Source: Bdellovibrionaceae bacterium UBA3535 (lineage in GTDB: Bacteria; Bdellovibrionota; Bdellovibrionia; Bdellovibrionales; UBA840). Taken from it: a DNA stretch of 6,964 nucleotides. How positions within the stretch are numbered: position 1 is the first letter of the stretch; every line of letters starts with the position of its first letter. The notes beneath the pieces are model-generated. The model saw only the letters and a program-made list of their open reading frames with translations. It had not been told where the DNA came from and made no database searches. The position numbers were made by a program, and so were the translations under genes. Positions 4,702 through 6,964 of the stretch are shown here, one piece after another. Location: contig DFOS01000020.1 of assembly GCA_002376845.1 (NCBI GenBank), forward strand, positions 1 through 6,964. The letters are read 5' to 3'.

Positions 4702-5517
4702 ATGAACCCATGGATAGCCGCCTTTGCCTCCGCACTATGCTTTGCCCTGATGTCATTATTTGTTAAAATGGCGATCACCTCCGGAGTGAAGGTCTTAGAT
4801 CTCACTTTTTATCGCTTCGCATTTGGTAGCATTGCGCTAGGCGCATATTTTTTGCTACGGCGTAGAGACTTTCAGGTAAAATCCTGGAAGTTCTCTTTAC
4901 TTCGTGCTTTCACCAACATTTTCGCAGTCTCCCTTTTCTACTACTCTTTTCAATATCTCGATTTGGGCACCGCCAATTTATTAAACCTCACCTATCCCAT
5001 CTTTATCAGCATACTTGCACCGCTAATTCTACGAGAACAAACCTCTGCAGCCAAAATACTTGCCGTTCTTTTATCAAGCATAGGTGTGGGCATCCTTCTT
5101 ATTGGCAAATCCGATTTAACTTATCAAACGGGTATATGGATAGGGCTTGCCTGCGGCTTGGTATCGGCCATTACAATTATGAGTTTAAAGCAAGCAAGAA
5201 AATTTGATTCGCCGCAAGTTATTGTAGCCATCTTAATGACGTGCGGAACAGCAGCTCTGGCGCCGTTTTTTAGTTTTGAATTCCCTAGCCATTGGCCCGC
5301 AGTTTTTTGGGCTTCCTTTTTTGCGCTTACAGGGCAGCTTTTTATCACTTACTCCTTTCGCGGATTAAGCGCAGTTCAAGGCAGCATAGCCTCGAGCGCA
5401 AGAATCTTAATGAGCTACAGCTTGGGCATTTTAGTTTTGGGTGATATCTTTGAATGGAGGTTTTTGATATCCTTTGCATTGGTTATGCTGGCAATTTATT
5501 TGGCGAAAAAAAGATAG
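4702..5517 (+). CDS. DMT-superfamily (EamA) drug/metabolite transporter
   Basis: A 271-aa inner-membrane protein with two EamA halves of about five helices each, roughly residues 3-136 and 145-268. First-half landmarks are the FYRFAFGSIALG segment (36-47), the NLLNLTYPIF stretch (92-101) and LILREQT (108-114), followed by IGVGILLIG. Second-half landmarks are GLVSAITIMSLKQ, GSIASSARILMSYSLGILVLGD and the final LVMLAIYLAKKR. Such carriers export metabolites or take up small solutes; the substrate cannot be told from sequence. ATG 4702 starts directly at the first helix as usual for the family, but lacks a clear ribosome binding site. An in-frame TTG at 4666 has AAGGAC 5 nt upstream and would add 12 residues encoded mostly by repeat C. 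The gene is convergent with the MATE gene, with no evident terminator between. Confidence 0.9.
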   Translation: MNPWIAAFASALCFALMSLFVKMAITSGVKVLDLTFYRFAFGSIALGAYFLLRRRDFQVKSWKFSLLRAFTNIFAVSLFYYSFQYLDLGTANLLNLTYPIFISILAPLILREQTSAAKILAVLLSSIGVGILLIGKSDLTYQTGIWIGLACGLVSAITIMSLKQARKFDSPQVIVAILMTCGTAALAPFFSFEFPSHWPAVFWASFFALTGQLFITYSFRGLSAVQGSIASSARILMSYSLGILVLGDIFEWRFLISFALVMLAIYLAKKR

Positions 5518-5543
5518 TATTTACTACAAAGTCATACTCTTTA

Positions 5544-5555
5544 ATATGGCCATAT
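5544..5555. other. 12-bp palindrome in the convergent gap
   Basis: ATATGGCCATAT is a perfect palindrome in the 60-bp space between the two convergent transporter genes. It has no loop or T tract, so it is not a standard terminator. It could be a binding site or chance. Confidence 0.2.
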
Positions 5556-5577
5556 CATCATTCATTACAGCTGAAAA

Positions 5578-6888
5578 TTATGAGGCTATACTCGCTACAA
5601 ACTTCTGAAAAGTAACCTTTAATTGCAAGCCCAAGCCCAAAGCAGCAAAAGTTAGCCCCACAGCAAGTCCGGTCCACAAACCAACGATATCCCAGTCGTA
5701 ACGAAAGGCCAATAAAGCCCCTACCGGAATTCCAATCAACCAAAATGAAAGGGCGATAATATAAAATGGTTTTCTAGTTTCTTGTAGACCGCGCAAAAGA
5801 CCCGACATGGTGGCTTGCGAGCAATCTACAATCTGAAAAAGAGCCGCCACATAACAAGCGCCTACACCAAGATAAATCACATCTTGGTCTGTGGTAAAAA
5901 GGCGCATTAATGGCTCTGGAAAAACCGCTAACACAAAGGATGAAACAAGCGAATATACTAGTGCCATAAACAATGCCGCACGGATAAAGATCTTTACCTC
6001 AGGCAAATCTTCACGCCCATAAGCATTGCCTACCTTAACTCCAGATGCTGACGCCAACGAAAGGGGGATCATAAACAAAGTGGAACCTAAAACTAAAATT
6101 ATATTGTTGGCTGCAGCAGAGGTAACGCCGAGTAGACCCGATTGTATACTCACCGCCGCAAATGCCAGAACTTCTAGAAAAAAGGCAAAGGCAATGGGAT
6201 AGGAAAATAAAAACAGGTTTTTGTTTAAAGTGTGTGAGTACTCTCCCCAGCGCATCTTAGGAAGAATGTATAAAAATAGTGCCAAACAAAGTATTAGGCG
6301 TACAATAATACTAGAAATCGGCAGGCCCACTTCTCCAAGCCCCGCAAAATCACCGTAGCCAAAAACCAGAACATGATTTAAACCCACGTTAAAAAAAACA
6401 GCCGTAAGTGACATCAAGTTGGGAACCATTACATCCTCAAAGGACTGCATATACTCTTTGATTCCCTGAAAAACGAGCGAAAGGGGAATGGTCCATATGA
6501 TCACCCTTAAATAAGTTTGGATGGATGGCACAAGCTCTGGAGCAATTCCAAAGTGCGGCACCCACATGCTTACTACAAACAGCAAACTCATTAAGGCAAG
6601 ACTCAAAAACAAGGAATAATAAACAATGGATTTTAAAAAACCACGGGTTCGCTTTTTTTGGCCGCGCCGGCGTGCCAATAAGGGCGAAACACCGGTTAAC
6701 AAACCAATCCCTAATAGTAAAATAGGATGAAATATACCGTTGGCAACACCAATGGCAGCCACAGCCGATGTCGAGTATTTTGAAGCGATATAAACGTCAC
6801 CGGCACCAATGAGGGTTTGCCCCACTTGACCTAAAATGATCGGAAGTGCCATTCGGCTTAAAGATTGTATAGCTTGTTTTAAACGCAC
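5578..6888 (-). CDS. MATE-family multidrug/metabolite efflux protein
   Basis: A 436-aa inner-membrane protein with about 12 hydrophobic segments, the normal size and topology for MATE (NorM/DinF-like) cation-coupled exporters. Family features are the first-helix pattern MALPIILGQVGQTLIGAGDV (13-32), AAIGVANGIF (44-53), the basic loop LLARRRGQKKRTRG (70-83), a second-half LSLASASGVKVGNAYG segment, and a long final hydrophobic stretch. They move cationic drugs or metabolites out using an Na+ or H+ gradient; the substrate and coupling ion cannot be read here. The start is GTG (6888) with AAGG 8 nt upstream. The protein is intact and ends 60 bp from the convergent DMT gene. No recognisable regulator or promoter is visible in the 76 nt upstream before the window ends. 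Confidence 0.93.
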   Translation of the reverse strand: MRLKQAIQSLSRMALPIILGQVGQTLIGAGDVYIASKYSTSAVAAIGVANGIFHPILLLGIGLLTGVSPLLARRRGQKKRTRGFLKSIVYYSLFLSLALMSLLFVVSMWVPHFGIAPELVPSIQTYLRVIIWTIPLSLVFQGIKEYMQSFEDVMVPNLMSLTAVFFNVGLNHVLVFGYGDFAGLGEVGLPISSIIVRLILCLALFLYILPKMRWGEYSHTLNKNLFLFSYPIAFAFFLEVLAFAAVSIQSGLLGVTSAAANNIILVLGSTLFMIPLSLASASGVKVGNAYGREDLPEVKIFIRAALFMALVYSLVSSFVLAVFPEPLMRLFTTDQDVIYLGVGACYVAALFQIVDCSQATMSGLLRGLQETRKPFYIIALSFWLIGIPVGALLAFRYDWDIVGLWTGLAVGLTFAALGLGLQLKVTFQKFVASIAS

Positions 6889-6964
6889 GTTTTTTACCTT
6901 ATGCGCGACATACCTAGCATGAAAGCTTGCGAAGACAAATAAAATGAACTAGTCACGACTTAAT

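Overview
This window carries a compact membrane/envelope gene cluster from a Gram-negative bacterium of moderate, slightly AT-rich composition. The non-sporulation SpoIID/LytB protein, the psi-like protein and the short dispersed GGTGTCAGCTACC-type repeats would fit a predatory or free-living Bdellovibrionota/deltaproteobacterial relative. That placement is inference from gene content and recall, and no marker gene here settles it.

Layout, left to right. Positions 1-309 are non-coding or nearly so. They hold three direct copies of a ~24-nt repeat (1-24, 167-190, 302-325), a long hairpin built on copy 1, and a second hairpin-rich patch at 102-140. The third copy overlaps the 3' end of the first gene. 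Positions 310-3888 are one tightly packed minus-strand operon, transcribed right to left: a psi/HolD-like protein (3493-3888), a long NfeD protein with a ClpP-class protease domain (2240-3496), a stomatin-like slipin (1480-2229) and a SpoIID/LytB peptidoglycan lytic enzyme (310-1458). The junctions are a 4-nt ATGA overlap, a 10-bp gap filled by AGGAGG, and a 21-bp gap holding an 8-nt G tract.

Positions 3889-4213 have no intact gene but contain protein-like fragments on the minus strand. One of them becomes a 57-codon frame if a single base is added to an A5 run, and it then ends in an ATGA overlap with the psi-like gene. On the plus strand this gap holds a TATAAT box and a strong ribosome binding site for a 66-aa zinc-ribbon protein (4214-4414). 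Next is a repeat cluster (4417-4694): a perfect 25-bp inverted pair enclosing a rho-independent terminator, plus a third direct copy. That third copy runs into the start region of a DMT/EamA transporter (start 4702, or TTG 4666). A convergent MATE-family exporter (5578-6888, minus) fills the right end.

How the genes may work together: NfeD proteases and slipins are a known membrane quality-control pair. The extra feature here is that their transcript appears to continue into a secreted peptidoglycan-cleaving enzyme and to begin with a small protein of the psi/uracil-DNA-glycosylase-like fold. The two transporters look like independent housekeeping or accessory exporters. The most unusual material is the two short-repeat families, both touching gene ends, and the decayed or frameshifted ORF ahead of the operon.
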